Origin: a candidate division LCP-89 bacterium B3_LCP
GTDB taxonomy: Bacteria > Electryoneota > B3-LCP
DNA: 64,000 bases
Assembly (NCBI GenBank): GCA_005223185.1
Contig: NJBN01000001.1
Span: 62,001 to 126,000, forward strand
Direction of reading: 5' to 3'
Positions 34,878 to 42,969 of this stretch are shown piece by piece; position 1 is the first letter of the stretch, and each line of letters opens with the position of its first letter. A program made the position numbers and the translations under genes. The notes beneath the pieces were generated by a model, which saw nothing but the letters and a program-made list of their open reading frames with translations, was not told where the DNA came from and made no database searches.

Positions 34878-35453
34878 ATGGCACAGTTGCAAGGATCGAA
34901 AACGGAGAAAAACATCCTCACCGCTTTTGCCGGAGAATCGCAGGCGCGCAACCGCTACACGTTCTTCGCCAGCAAAGCCAAGAAGGATGGTTACGTTCAG
35001 ATCAGCCATATCTTTGAAGAGACTGCCAATCAGGAAAAGGAGCACGCCAAAAGGCTGTTCAAGTTCCTGCAGGGCGGAGAGGTCGAAATCACCGGTGCGT
35101 TTCCGGCTGGCGTTATCGGCAGTACCTACGATAACCTGATGGCTTCCGCTGCCGGAGAGAACTACGAACATACTCAAATGTATCCTGAGTTCGCGAAAAT
35201 CGCGCGCGAAGAGGGTTTCGATAACATCGCTATAATCTTCGAAAAGATCGCCGTTGCCGAAAAACAACACGAGAAGCAATACAAGGAACTGGCGGCGAAC
35301 ATCCAGGCTGGCAGAGTCTTCAAGCGCGATGGCGTGGTAGTCTGGCGCTGCCGCAACTGCGGATACCTGCACGAAGGAACGGAAGCTCCAAAGCAGTGTC
35401 CGGCTTGCGCGCACCCACAGGCGCATTTCGAGCTGTTGGGAGAGAACTGGTAA
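34878..35453 (+). CDS. rbr: Rubrerythrin
   Basis: 191 residues from ATG 34878; AAGGGGA 7 nt upstream supports this start over the in-frame ATG at 34854. The N-terminal ferritin-like domain has TAFAGESQARNRYTFFASKA, FEETANQEKEHAKRLFKF and IFEKIAVAEKQHEKQYKEL as di-iron ligands. The C-terminal rubredoxin-like domain has CRNCGYLHEG and CPACAHPQAHF (two Cys-x2-Cys). It reduces hydrogen peroxide to water with electrons from NADH via rubredoxin-type donors. It stands alone, away from the oxidative-stress island. Confidence 0.96.
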   Translation: MAQLQGSKTEKNILTAFAGESQARNRYTFFASKAKKDGYVQISHIFEETANQEKEHAKRLFKFLQGGEVEITGAFPAGVIGSTYDNLMASAAGENYEHTQMYPEFAKIAREEGFDNIAIIFEKIAVAEKQHEKQYKELAANIQAGRVFKRDGVVVWRCRNCGYLHEGTEAPKQCPACAHPQAHFELLGENW

Positions 35454-35506
35454 GCATTGACATAGCTACTTACCTGCGTAGATTCGACCACAAATTAAAA
35501 CTATGG

Positions 35507-35530
35507 GGCGGCGTGAATGCCGCCTTTTCT
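35507..35530 (+). terminator. Terminator after rubrerythrin gene
   Basis: GGCGGC-GTGAAT-GCCGCC followed by TTTTCTTCT. Confidence 0.8.
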
Positions 35531-35560
35531 TCTCACTTTTCCCCCACAAAATAAAATACC

Positions 35561-35589
35561 TTGACAATACCATTATTTTTTATTAAATT
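35561..35589 (+). promoter_or_regulatory. Promoter of the FG-GAP/T9SS gene
   Basis: TTGACA (35561-35566), 17-nt spacer, TAAATT (35584-35589). It lies 35 nt before the start codon, showing that the in-frame upstream codons are not translated. Confidence 0.65.
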
Positions 35590-35623
35590 GTTGTATGTAG
35601 AATTTAATGAACGGAGGTGCCTC

Positions 35624-37384
35624 ATGAAATGCTGCAAATTCTTAATTCCACTGTGTATATGCCTTTCTGTTGCAGGTATAAGTTTAGCGCAGATTCCCAC
35701 ATTCGAGGATGTTGCTCTTTCAGCGGGAGTGGCTGAAGACGATTTAGGTCTGGGCGCCGCGATGATCGACGTCAACAACGACGGATTCGATGACATCCAC
35801 TTAATAAATGACAGCCAGCCTGGAAACCGGGATTTCCTCTACCTCAACCAGGGTGATCTGACCTTCCTGGACATCACCTATTCCGCTCATGCCTGGATGC
35901 CGCCGTTCTCCAATACCGTGCGCATTTTCGATGTGGATAACGATGGCTGGCAGGATATGTTCGTTTCAACCTATAGCTCATCTGAGGGACACAGGATTTA
36001 CCGCAACAACGGCGATAACACATTCACCGACTGGTTCCCTCAGAGTGGGCTGCGCAATCATGCGCTAAGCACCGTTGACTTAGTGGATATAGATAACGAT
36101 GGCTGGGTGGACGTCTATTACGCTACGCACGACTGGTTTCCTTTTGGCGTGCTCTGGCGAGCCACCGGTCCCGGAACTTATACTTTTTCACGGCAGACGC
36201 CTGAGCAACTCTGGTATATCTGCGAAGCCGTGTTCTGCGATTTCGATAACGATGGTGATATGGACCTGTTTGAAGGGAACCTGTATGCCTATAATCTGCT
36301 CTATGAAAACAACTTTCCCAACTTCACTCAAATCGGAAGCTCAGCGGGTATTTCAGGAAGCCATAACGACTTTAAGTACCCCATAGTCGGAGATTACAAC
36401 AATGACGGGCTCTTCGATATATATTGCATATATTACACAGAATGGGGCAATTCTCCCGACTGCCTCTACCGCCAGGATACACCCATGCAGTTTATTGATA
36501 CTCTGCCAGCGACGGGGATTACCGTTATGGAGGAGACCTACTGCGGCTGTTGGGCTGACTTGGATAACGACGGCTGGCTGGATCTGCTGACCTTTGATGC
36601 TACCCTCAGTAACGCCCATTTCTGGCATAACCAGGGTGACGGCACTTTCGTTGACGTTACCCAGCAGGCGGGCTTAACTCAGTCCACTACCCAAGCTTTT
36701 GCTCCCGTAACAGGTGACGTCAACGCTGATGGATTCCTGGATTTTTACCTGGTCAGGTATGGCCCGGCTAACTGTCTCTACGTAAATAGCGGAAATGACA
36801 ATCACTGGTTGCAGGTAGCGCTTGAAGGTACCCAATCCAATCGTTTGGGAATCGGAGCGCGGGTGAAGGCGGTGTCCGGGGATTTGGTACAGTGGCGTGA
36901 TCCGGGTGGTGGGCGGTTTGCGGGAAGTTCCAACGCACCCTACGTTCACCTTGGTTTGGGTGATCACAGCGTGGTGGACAGCCTCTACGTCAACTGGCCC
37001 TCCGGGCAGGTGGATCTCTTGTTAGACGTTCCCGCTGACCAGCGCATAACTGTGGTGGAAGGGTCGTTTGATGTATCTTCAAAGGAGCTTGAAGCTACAG
37101 ATTTTGATCATGATCTCCAGGTTGCCGTAAACCCCAACCCGTTCAATCCGACCACAGTTCTAAAGTACAAGTTGCAAGATGCAAGTTTTGTAAACTTTAG
37201 AGTTTACGATATTTCCGGACATTTAGTTGCCGAGTTGGTGAACGGCTGGCGGGATGCGGGTGTGCATGAGGTGGTGTTTGATCCCACAGGGGCAGGTGCT
37301 TTGCATCTGGCGTCGGGAATTTACCTCTACCGATTGGAAGCCGATGTTTTCAGTGCCTGTGGTAAGATGGTATTGGTGAAGTAG
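35624..37384 (+). CDS. Secreted FG-GAP/VCBS repeat protein with ASPIC/UnbV domain and T9SS tail
   Basis: 586 residues from ATG 35624, preceded by GGAGGTG. Signal peptide with Cys pair (MKCCKFLIPLCICLSVAGIS); the mature part starts QIPTFEDVALSAGV, the usual opening of CRTAC-type proteins. Residues about 35-410 carry repeats with calcium-loop-like DxDNDGxxD (DVNNDGFDDIH, DVDNDGWQDMF, DIDNDGWVDVY, DFDNDGDMDLF), forming an integrin-like beta-propeller. The ASPIC/UnbV part is about 415-470 (WRDPGGGRFAGSS, HLGLGDHSVVDSLYVNWPSG). The sorting tail begins at NPNPFNPTTVLKYKLQ and ends SACGKMVLVK. A surface protein; ligand unknown. Confidence 0.87.
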   Translation: MKCCKFLIPLCICLSVAGISLAQIPTFEDVALSAGVAEDDLGLGAAMIDVNNDGFDDIHLINDSQPGNRDFLYLNQGDLTFLDITYSAHAWMPPFSNTVRIFDVDNDGWQDMFVSTYSSSEGHRIYRNNGDNTFTDWFPQSGLRNHALSTVDLVDIDNDGWVDVYYATHDWFPFGVLWRATGPGTYTFSRQTPEQLWYICEAVFCDFDNDGDMDLFEGNLYAYNLLYENNFPNFTQIGSSAGISGSHNDFKYPIVGDYNNDGLFDIYCIYYTEWGNSPDCLYRQDTPMQFIDTLPATGITVMEETYCGCWADLDNDGWLDLLTFDATLSNAHFWHNQGDGTFVDVTQQAGLTQSTTQAFAPVTGDVNADGFLDFYLVRYGPANCLYVNSGNDNHWLQVALEGTQSNRLGIGARVKAVSGDLVQWRDPGGGRFAGSSNAPYVHLGLGDHSVVDSLYVNWPSGQVDLLLDVPADQRITVVEGSFDVSSKELEATDFDHDLQVAVNPNPFNPTTVLKYKLQDASFVNFRVYDISGHLVAELVNGWRDAGVHEVVFDPTGAGALHLASGIYLYRLEADVFSACGKMVLVK

Positions 37385-37513
37385 TTGTTAGGGTTTAGGG
37401 ATTAGTTAAATATAATACCAAACCTTAGAAAAGGTAAAGGGGGGAGGAGAGGTGGAAAAGCGGTGGGTGGCATGCTTCTGGATCGCCGTAGGCGAGACGA
37501 AGCATGTAAACAG

Positions 37514-37552
37514 AAAAAGCGTCATTCTGGCTTGTCCAGAATCTGACGCTTC
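37514..37552. repeat. Two-copy hairpin element, copy 2
   Basis: Same nested stems (AAGCGTCA/TGACGCTT and TTCTGG/CCAGAA) as at 31781. Lies between convergent T9SS genes and may end transcription on both strands. Confidence 0.75.
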
Positions 37553-37556
37553 TCTC

Positions 37557-37640
37557 GTCTGAACCGCTGATGCACACGGATGTCACGGATTGCACGGATA
37601 TTTATCTGCGTAATCTGCGTAATCAGCGTAAATCTGTGAT
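37557..37640. repeat. Low-complexity CACGGAT / TCTGCGTAA repeat tract
   Basis: Short direct repeats: ACGGATGTCACGGAT then GCACGGATA, followed by TCTGCGTAA twice and CAGCGTAAATC. Such tracts occur dispersed in many genomes of environmental bacteria. No coding potential. Confidence 0.5.
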
Positions 37641-37648
37641 TCAGACAA

Positions 37649-39508
37649 TTATTTCATCAATACCATCTTCCCCGACGCACTGAACTCTCCAGCAGTCAGA
37701 CGGTAAATATAAATACCGGACGCCAAGCCCGAACCATCAAAGGTGATCTGTTGCTGCCCAGCCACCATCCAACCCTCGCGTAGGGGTCGGTCTTGCGCCG
37801 ACCCGACCTCTCGCCCACGAATATCAAAAACCTCCAACCTGACCAGACCGGGTTCGGGCAGCGTAAACGAAATGGTGGTCGTGGGATTGAAAGGGTTAGG
37901 AAAGACGCCTAATAATGCAAATTCCTCTGGTAGGTCGAATTCCCCGAATCCGACGGTCTCAACTGATTCATCCCAGCCGGAAAGATTCCAGTTATCAATT
38001 GCTTCTCCACTTCCACCCTGGTCGTATCCTACCTTGGTGAAAGCAAAGGCATCTTCATCCCATATTTCCTGTAGCGCAAAATCTCCAATTTGCCCTTGAT
38101 TAATGTATCTTCCTTCCGGTGCTCCTGCTGGAACCTCCTGGATCATTAACCGCGAAAGGTGAGATGAAGGCTGTAGAGTGATATCCTCTCGTAACAGTAC
38201 CGGACCATAGAGGCTTGTGTCAGGAAGCAAAATATCAATCCAAAGATCGAGTGTTCTTTGTTCTGGGGAAAGGTTCGTTAGATTGATATAATAACCTACT
38301 TCTCCGCCCCAAGGCAAAATATATATAGGCTCGTAGAGTGGCTCGAAAGTTATTTCGATTGGAATATACTGATTCTCAGCATCAACACGAACCAAATACA
38401 AATCTTCTGAACCGCTTCCATATGAACTGGTACCACCCGTGACTATATAACCTCCATCAGTGGTTTGCACAACACTGTAACCATTTTCATGCTCTTCTGC
38501 TCCAACTGGTTGGTTCCATTCTTCATTACCTAAAGAATCGGTTTTTATCAACCACAGATCATTTTCCCCGGCTCCCCAAGAGTCTGTAATACCGGTTATA
38601 ATATAGCCCCCATCGGTTGTCTGTTGGACACATTCTCCTTGATCACCGTCGCTTCCACCGAAAGTTCTTGTCCAAATCGTATCTCCTGCAGAGTCAGTTT
38701 TTACCAACCACACATCTTTCTGACCCGAACCGAAAGAGTGAGTATTTCCTGCCATTATATATCCATCATCATCGGTGTTCTGTACGCTGAATACGCGATC
38801 AGCACTCGTTCCACCATAGATTTGAGTCCATTGCTCGTTCCCGTTTATATCTGTCTTCACTAAAAACGCGTCTTCATCCTCACCATACTCTTGTGTGTAC
38901 CCTGTCAGAATATATCCTCCATCGCCAGTTTGGTCAAGATCAGTCCCTGTCGCATTCCCAATCACTCCAAAGACGCGATTCCATTCTTCAGCCCCATTAG
39001 CATCAGTTTTAATCATCCAGGGTGCTCCTTTAGTTCCCCCTATTATATATCCCCCATCAGGAGTTAGTTGGACACTACTTCCATATTCATTACCAGCTTC
39101 CCCAAATGTGTAATCCCACTCTTCGAATCCGTAGGAATCTGTTTTTATCAGCCAAACATCATGACCACCTGCTCCAAACGATGCTGTGTTTCCGACTATA
39201 ATGTAACCACCATCTGGTGTCTGCTGTACATCGCTTGCATGTTCGTGATCGCTTCCCCCAAAAGTTCTGTGCCATATAATAGTTCCCCATGTGTCTGTTT
39301 TTACTAACCAGGCATCGTAATAACCGGCACCATAAGAAAGCGTGAAACCTGCAATTATAAAACCATCATCAGCGGTTTGGCGGACTGATGATCCTTGATC
39401 CTGATAGTCACCGCCGAAATACTGAGTCCAAAGAGTATCAGGTGGTTGGGCATACGATACAAACATAATTCCAACCACACCCATTAGTATAAATGTTCTA
39501 CGAAACAT
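37649..39508 (-). CDS. Secreted repeat protein (beta-propeller-like) with T9SS tail
   Basis: 619 residues. Signal peptide MFRRTFILMGVVGIMFVSYA. Residues about 24-385 contain seven copies of an approximately 50-residue repeat with the core TFGGSDxDxGxxVQQTxDGGYIIxGxT followed by WLVKTDxxGxxxW, likely one blade each of a seven-bladed beta-propeller. An Ig-like domain (about 390-480) and the sorting tail (FPNPFNPTTTISFTLPEPG ... SGKMVLMK) follow. The blade number of seven supports a closed propeller. Partner or substrate unknown. The tail belongs to a different subtype from that at 10431 and 35624. Confidence 0.84.
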   Translation of the reverse strand: MFRRTFILMGVVGIMFVSYAQPPDTLWTQYFGGDYQDQGSSVRQTADDGFIIAGFTLSYGAGYYDAWLVKTDTWGTIIWHRTFGGSDHEHASDVQQTPDGGYIIVGNTASFGAGGHDVWLIKTDSYGFEEWDYTFGEAGNEYGSSVQLTPDGGYIIGGTKGAPWMIKTDANGAEEWNRVFGVIGNATGTDLDQTGDGGYILTGYTQEYGEDEDAFLVKTDINGNEQWTQIYGGTSADRVFSVQNTDDDGYIMAGNTHSFGSGQKDVWLVKTDSAGDTIWTRTFGGSDGDQGECVQQTTDGGYIITGITDSWGAGENDLWLIKTDSLGNEEWNQPVGAEEHENGYSVVQTTDGGYIVTGGTSSYGSGSEDLYLVRVDAENQYIPIEITFEPLYEPIYILPWGGEVGYYINLTNLSPEQRTLDLWIDILLPDTSLYGPVLLREDITLQPSSHLSRLMIQEVPAGAPEGRYINQGQIGDFALQEIWDEDAFAFTKVGYDQGGSGEAIDNWNLSGWDESVETVGFGEFDLPEEFALLGVFPNPFNPTTTISFTLPEPGLVRLEVFDIRGREVGSAQDRPLREGWMVAGQQQITFDGSGLASGIYIYRLTAGEFSASGKMVLMK

Positions 39509-39637
39509 TACAATCCTCTCTTAAAATTCTTTACTGCCAGATCTCCACACCTGATACGCACGTCAGTTTGCTTGAAAAGTTTATGATACCATTAAGTTGT
39601 TTGAAAACACGATTAGCATATGGGTTATAAACTCTTT

Positions 39638-40156
39638 TCAAGGAGCCTTGTTGGCTTCATTTGCAGATTTTCTTTTTAGTACCATTATTTCATCTATTAT
39701 TGGCTTTAATTTGTACTTGTCGCCCCTGAAAGTGAGGGCATAATTAGTTGTATCGAAGTTACGCAGATAGTCTTCAGGTTCTATTCCTGAAATCCCTCCC
39801 GAACAGTAAACATTCGCATCTACGAAGTTTTTTCGCTTGGAAGATGCAGCCCAGCCCTCAAGTCGTTCATCAAAATGTTCGAAATGATTTCTAAACTTCC
39901 TCGGCTCTAATGGCGAGTTATAGTTCACGCCCAGCGAATTCCTCAATTGTTCAGCTCGATCAGGAATTTTAGCATTAGGTGGCCAAAGCAATTTTGACAC
40001 ATTCCCGGCTGAAACTAGAAACGACTGAATAGAATACCAGATTCTGTCCTTATCATGAGATGGTAACGCTTTTTCTAGGTCTTGGAATGCCATAATTGTA
40101 AACATACACTGTCTCTCTGTCTCGCGAAGAAAAATACGCAGAATCTTTTTATCCAT
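39638..40156 (-). CDS. Hypothetical protein
   Basis: 172 residues counted from the ATG at 40156 (MDKKILRIFL); the frame is open to 40291, but the upstream residues have an unlike composition and overlap a repeat-rich region. A mainly helical protein with aromatic residues (DKDRIWYSIQSFLVSAGNVS, RKFRNHFEHFDERLEGW). It resembles small stand-alone proteins with HEPN-like charge patterns (RNHFEHFDER contains an R-x4-H-type stretch), but the match is weak. No signal peptide. It is flanked by hairpin repeats, so it may be a recently acquired gene. Confidence 0.6.
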   Translation of the reverse strand: MDKKILRIFLRETERQCMFTIMAFQDLEKALPSHDKDRIWYSIQSFLVSAGNVSKLLWPPNAKIPDRAEQLRNSLGVNYNSPLEPRKFRNHFEHFDERLEGWAASSKRKNFVDANVYCSGGISGIEPEDYLRNFDTTNYALTFRGDKYKLKPIIDEIMVLKRKSANEANKAP

Positions 40157-40349
40157 TAGAAATCTCTTTTTTGTTATCGTGCAATCAAACGCCCCCGTCT
40201 TACTGGTCTCAGACGTCACACGAGGGCATGCGACGGCACGCTTATAGATGAATCTAAAAACTAATATACAAAATAGAATTGTGTTTGTCAAGGGATATTT
40301 TGGTAGGAGAGTAGATATTTTTTCATTGTCGGCGGAAATGTCGGGGTCA

Positions 40350-40488
40350 GGAACGACCCCGACTACGGTGTCTCTGGTGCCGCCGAGTCCCTGTACTCGG
40401 CGGGTGAGTGGTATTTGGGGGTAAGCCCACTTAAGGGTCGACGCAAGGTCGACCCCTACGCGCGTAGGGATCGATTTTACATCGACCC
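40350..40488. repeat. Second hairpin train
   Basis: Four hairpins: 40350-40373 (GTCGGGGTC/GACCCCGAC, loop 6), 40381-40402 (CGCCGAGT/ACTCGGCG, loop 6), 40435-40455 (GGGTCGAC/GTCGACCC, loop GCAAG) and 40467-40488 (one bulge, loop TTTAC). The first two centres are 30 nt apart and the last two 33 nt. Loops are of 5-6 nt, unlike the TNNA train at 31840. CCTACGCGCGTAGG between the last two is a palindrome too. Confidence 0.65.
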
Positions 40489-40528
40489 GATTCTCATAGA
40501 CTCCAGATCATCTATGCAGCAATGTACA

Positions 40529-40622
40529 ACATGCCCCGTCTCTGCGAGCCAGAGGCATGCCATCCCGGTAGGGTGGCCGGGACAGCTTCCCCATAGGGGC
40601 TGACGAAGTCAGGATGTCCCGG
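40529..40622. repeat. Further inverted repeats before the LiaF-like gene end
   Basis: CATGCC...GGCATG with an inner TCTCTG/CCAGAG stem (about 40530-40559), then CCGGGACA (about 40578) pairing with TGTCCCGG (about 40615), with CCCCATAGGGG inside. The latter shares its core with the dispersed repeat at 31680. No coding potential. Confidence 0.5.
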
Positions 40623-40636
40623 CTGGGACTGGCAAC

Positions 40637-41494
40637 TCAATCCACGATCTCCACCTCAATGCTGCCCAGACCGACTTCGGCGTCGATGGTGAGGCGGTGA
40701 GGGGCGCTGTCCCAGTTGCCGTTACGGTAGAGACCGTCGCGCACTTCTATGATAGAGCGATCCAGATCGACTTCTGAGAGGAAGTTACTCTGGCTGTAAA
40801 CTTCCACGCCTAAGTCTTCAGGAATTTTCACCGTGGCGCTGCCCAGACCGACTTCCAGGTTCAGTTCCGCTTCGTCCACTTTCCATTTGCCGTCCAGTTC
40901 CAGCGTTGCCGATCCCAGCCCGCATTCTAAGTTCAATTTCCCGAAATTAGCGTTACCCAGACCGATAGCGGTAAAATTACCCAGACCGATCTCCAGATTG
41001 ATTTCATCAAGGCGTTCCTGGTTGGGTTCATCGAAGGTCAGTTCGATGTTGGAGAGACCGCCAGCGATCTCCAGATCGGTGAGTTTTAAAGCGGTCATGT
41101 CCAGTTGACCTTCAACCAAGCCAATATCTATTTGCAGATTAAGCGGTATTTTTGTGGTAAAGAGCAGTTCCCAGCGTTCATCCTCGGTATTTAATTCACC
41201 GTCTTTATCACTACGCGATTCTATGATCAGGTAGCCGGTCTTGCCCGACTTGCGAAAGCTGATTTTGGGTTCATCGTAGTCGGTATCGTACCTAACGTTA
41301 GCTTCCAGCAGGTTATTCCCCTCGACCTGCCCGATGGTCAGCTCGGCGATCCCTATTTCGATCTCTATTTCCAGGTTTTCGAGGTCCTCGTAGGGGATGG
41401 TTTTCTGAAAGTTTTCGAAATCGCTTCTGGCAAATGTCAAAACGGGGAGAATGAGCAGCAAGCTGATAATTGTCAGCAATTTTCGTTTAAGCAT
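40637..41494 (-). CDS. Exported beta-strand repeat protein (LiaF/DUF4097 toast-rack like)
   Basis: 285 residues from ATG 41494 (AAAGGAA upstream); the open frame to 41542 would run into a repeat element. Signal peptide MLKRKLLTIISLLLILPVLTFA. The rest is built from strand repeats with alternating LxIExGLGxxxxxxxGxA, notably NLEIGLGNFTAIGLGNANFG and NLEVGLGSATVKIPEDLGVE, typical of the LiaF C-terminal / DUF4097 'toast-rack' fold. Last gene of the sigma-factor operon. Likely a periplasmic or envelope protein acting in the same stress response; mechanism unknown. Confidence 0.78.
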   Translation of the reverse strand: MLKRKLLTIISLLLILPVLTFARSDFENFQKTIPYEDLENLEIEIEIGIAELTIGQVEGNNLLEANVRYDTDYDEPKISFRKSGKTGYLIIESRSDKDGELNTEDERWELLFTTKIPLNLQIDIGLVEGQLDMTALKLTDLEIAGGLSNIELTFDEPNQERLDEINLEIGLGNFTAIGLGNANFGKLNLECGLGSATLELDGKWKVDEAELNLEVGLGSATVKIPEDLGVEVYSQSNFLSEVDLDRSIIEVRDGLYRNGNWDSAPHRLTIDAEVGLGSIEVEIVD

Positions 41495-41526
41495 GGTATT
41501 TCCTTTATTCAGTATAATGTGAATTC

Positions 41527-41593
41527 GAGATTGCTTCGTCATCCCGCCGTAGCGGGATTCCTCGTCCCGAAGGGACCCCTACGGGGCAATGAC
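41527..41593 (-). repeat. Dispersed palindromic repeat, copy 3 (inverted)
   Basis: Read on the minus strand it starts GTCATTGCCCCGTAGGGGTC and ends GACGAAGCAATCTC, joining features of copies 1 and 2. It sits between two operon genes. Confidence 0.75.
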
Positions 41594-41605
41594 GGTGTGG
41601 GATGG

Positions 41606-42949
41606 TTAGTATCGCTCTTCGATGAAGATATCGCCATCCACGGTCTTAAGATAGATCAAGGGTCCACCACCGTTGACGTCACCTGTAGCGGTGATGCGTC
41701 TGTAGGAGCGATCCCAACGCTTGTCACCCTTCTTGCCGTTGTCTTCGGATATTTTCAACATGAACTCGCTGTGTATGTTGTAATCGGAATAATGGTCGGA
41801 GATCTCAATTTCCGCTTCGACGGTAGCTTTGACGTCCCTGGGAAGCTGCAAAGAGATCTTTCCGCCGCTGGTGGAAAGGCTGATCGGTTCTTTAAGCATA
41901 CCTTTGCCAGTGATGCGAGCTTGCACGTTTCCACCGGACGTCTTCCCCATGAGTCTCCCCATGACTTTGTCGAATTCGAGGCATCCACCGGCGGTTGACA
42001 CGTCCACATCTTCGCTGACGTCGTCTATTTCAATGTCTCCGCCGGAAGTTCTGCCGTAAACGCTACCCGCAATCAGCGTGGCTCGAACGTCGCCGCCGGA
42101 TGTGCGTAGATCTATGTCCCCGACGACGTTTTCTGCTTCAACGTCGCCTCCTGAAGTTTCCGCGGAATGCGATGATCCCTTCACTTCCCGCAAGGATATT
42201 TCACCGCCGGAAGTGGATAAGTCAAGGTCTCCAGTAACCTGAAAAGCTTCGACATCTCCTCCGGAAGTCCCGGCATCAACGTTGCCCTCGATCGATCTGA
42301 GGACGATATCACCACCTGCGGTTTTCAACTTGAAATGACCGCCTCGAGCGTCCCATAGCTCAACGTCGCCTCCTGCAGTTTCGGCTCTAACCTCACCGGC
42401 AACGCCCCTAACCTTGATTTCTCCGCCAGCAGTTTCCACATCCAGATCGCCAGTAACGTCGGAAACTTCCACGTCACCACCCATGGTTTCCAACACCGCC
42501 TGTCCTTCCAGAACTTCCAGGCGAATCTCGCCACCCATGGTTTCTACTTCCAGATTGAATTTGGTGGGCAGCTTAACGTGATAGGAAGAATGGACATATC
42601 GGCGTCGCTTCTGATTGCCGAATACTTCGATACCGTTGCCGGTCTGGGTAATGCGAGCACGGTAGCGCTGCAGTGCGGATTCGGCTTCCTTTTCGATATC
42701 GACGTCGAAGAAGAAGTCTTCGATTATCTCCACCTGATTTTTATTTCCACCTGAAATTGTTATGTCACCGATCAGGTTCTGCATATCCAGGTCGCCGCCC
42801 GGGGAAACCTCAAACTGCGTGGTTATGGTAGCGCTGTAACCACCATGTTCGGCTTTTATTTCGATTCTGGGATCGTCCTTTCCAACTGCAATGCCGGATA
42901 TCATAAGAAGGCTTAAAGCGGATATCCAGAGCCTCTTATTTGATTTCAT
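41606..42949 (-). CDS. Exported DUF4097-type beta-helix repeat protein
   Basis: 447 residues. Signal peptide (MKSNKRLWISALSLLMISGIAVG). Residues about 130-345 hold at least ten turns of about 20-22 residues with the conserved T(S/A/M)GG(D/E) corner, for example VETMGGEI, LETMGGDV, VETAGGEI, AETAGGDV, STSGGEIS and RTSGGDVRA: a single-stranded solenoid. The protein ends in FIEERY. It is common in FCB and Acidobacteria genomes next to ECF sigma/anti-sigma pairs, but the molecular role is unknown. 20 nt downstream of the anti-sigma gene. Confidence 0.85.
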   Translation of the reverse strand: MKSNKRLWISALSLLMISGIAVGKDDPRIEIKAEHGGYSATITTQFEVSPGGDLDMQNLIGDITISGGNKNQVEIIEDFFFDVDIEKEAESALQRYRARITQTGNGIEVFGNQKRRRYVHSSYHVKLPTKFNLEVETMGGEIRLEVLEGQAVLETMGGDVEVSDVTGDLDVETAGGEIKVRGVAGEVRAETAGGDVELWDARGGHFKLKTAGGDIVLRSIEGNVDAGTSGGDVEAFQVTGDLDLSTSGGEISLREVKGSSHSAETSGGDVEAENVVGDIDLRTSGGDVRATLIAGSVYGRTSGGDIEIDDVSEDVDVSTAGGCLEFDKVMGRLMGKTSGGNVQARITGKGMLKEPISLSTSGGKISLQLPRDVKATVEAEIEISDHYSDYNIHSEFMLKISEDNGKKGDKRWDRSYRRITATGDVNGGGPLIYLKTVDGDIFIEERY

Positions 42950-42969
42950 CGTATTTCTCCATGACAGAT

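Noticed and set aside
40415-40603. 62-codon ORF in the second hairpin region
   Set aside because: Made of palindromic repeat sequence; no homologous features.
41519-41998. 159-codon ORF opposite the DUF4097 gene
   Set aside because: Shadow frame of the repeat-rich minus-strand gene and of the dispersed repeat; no ribosome binding site.
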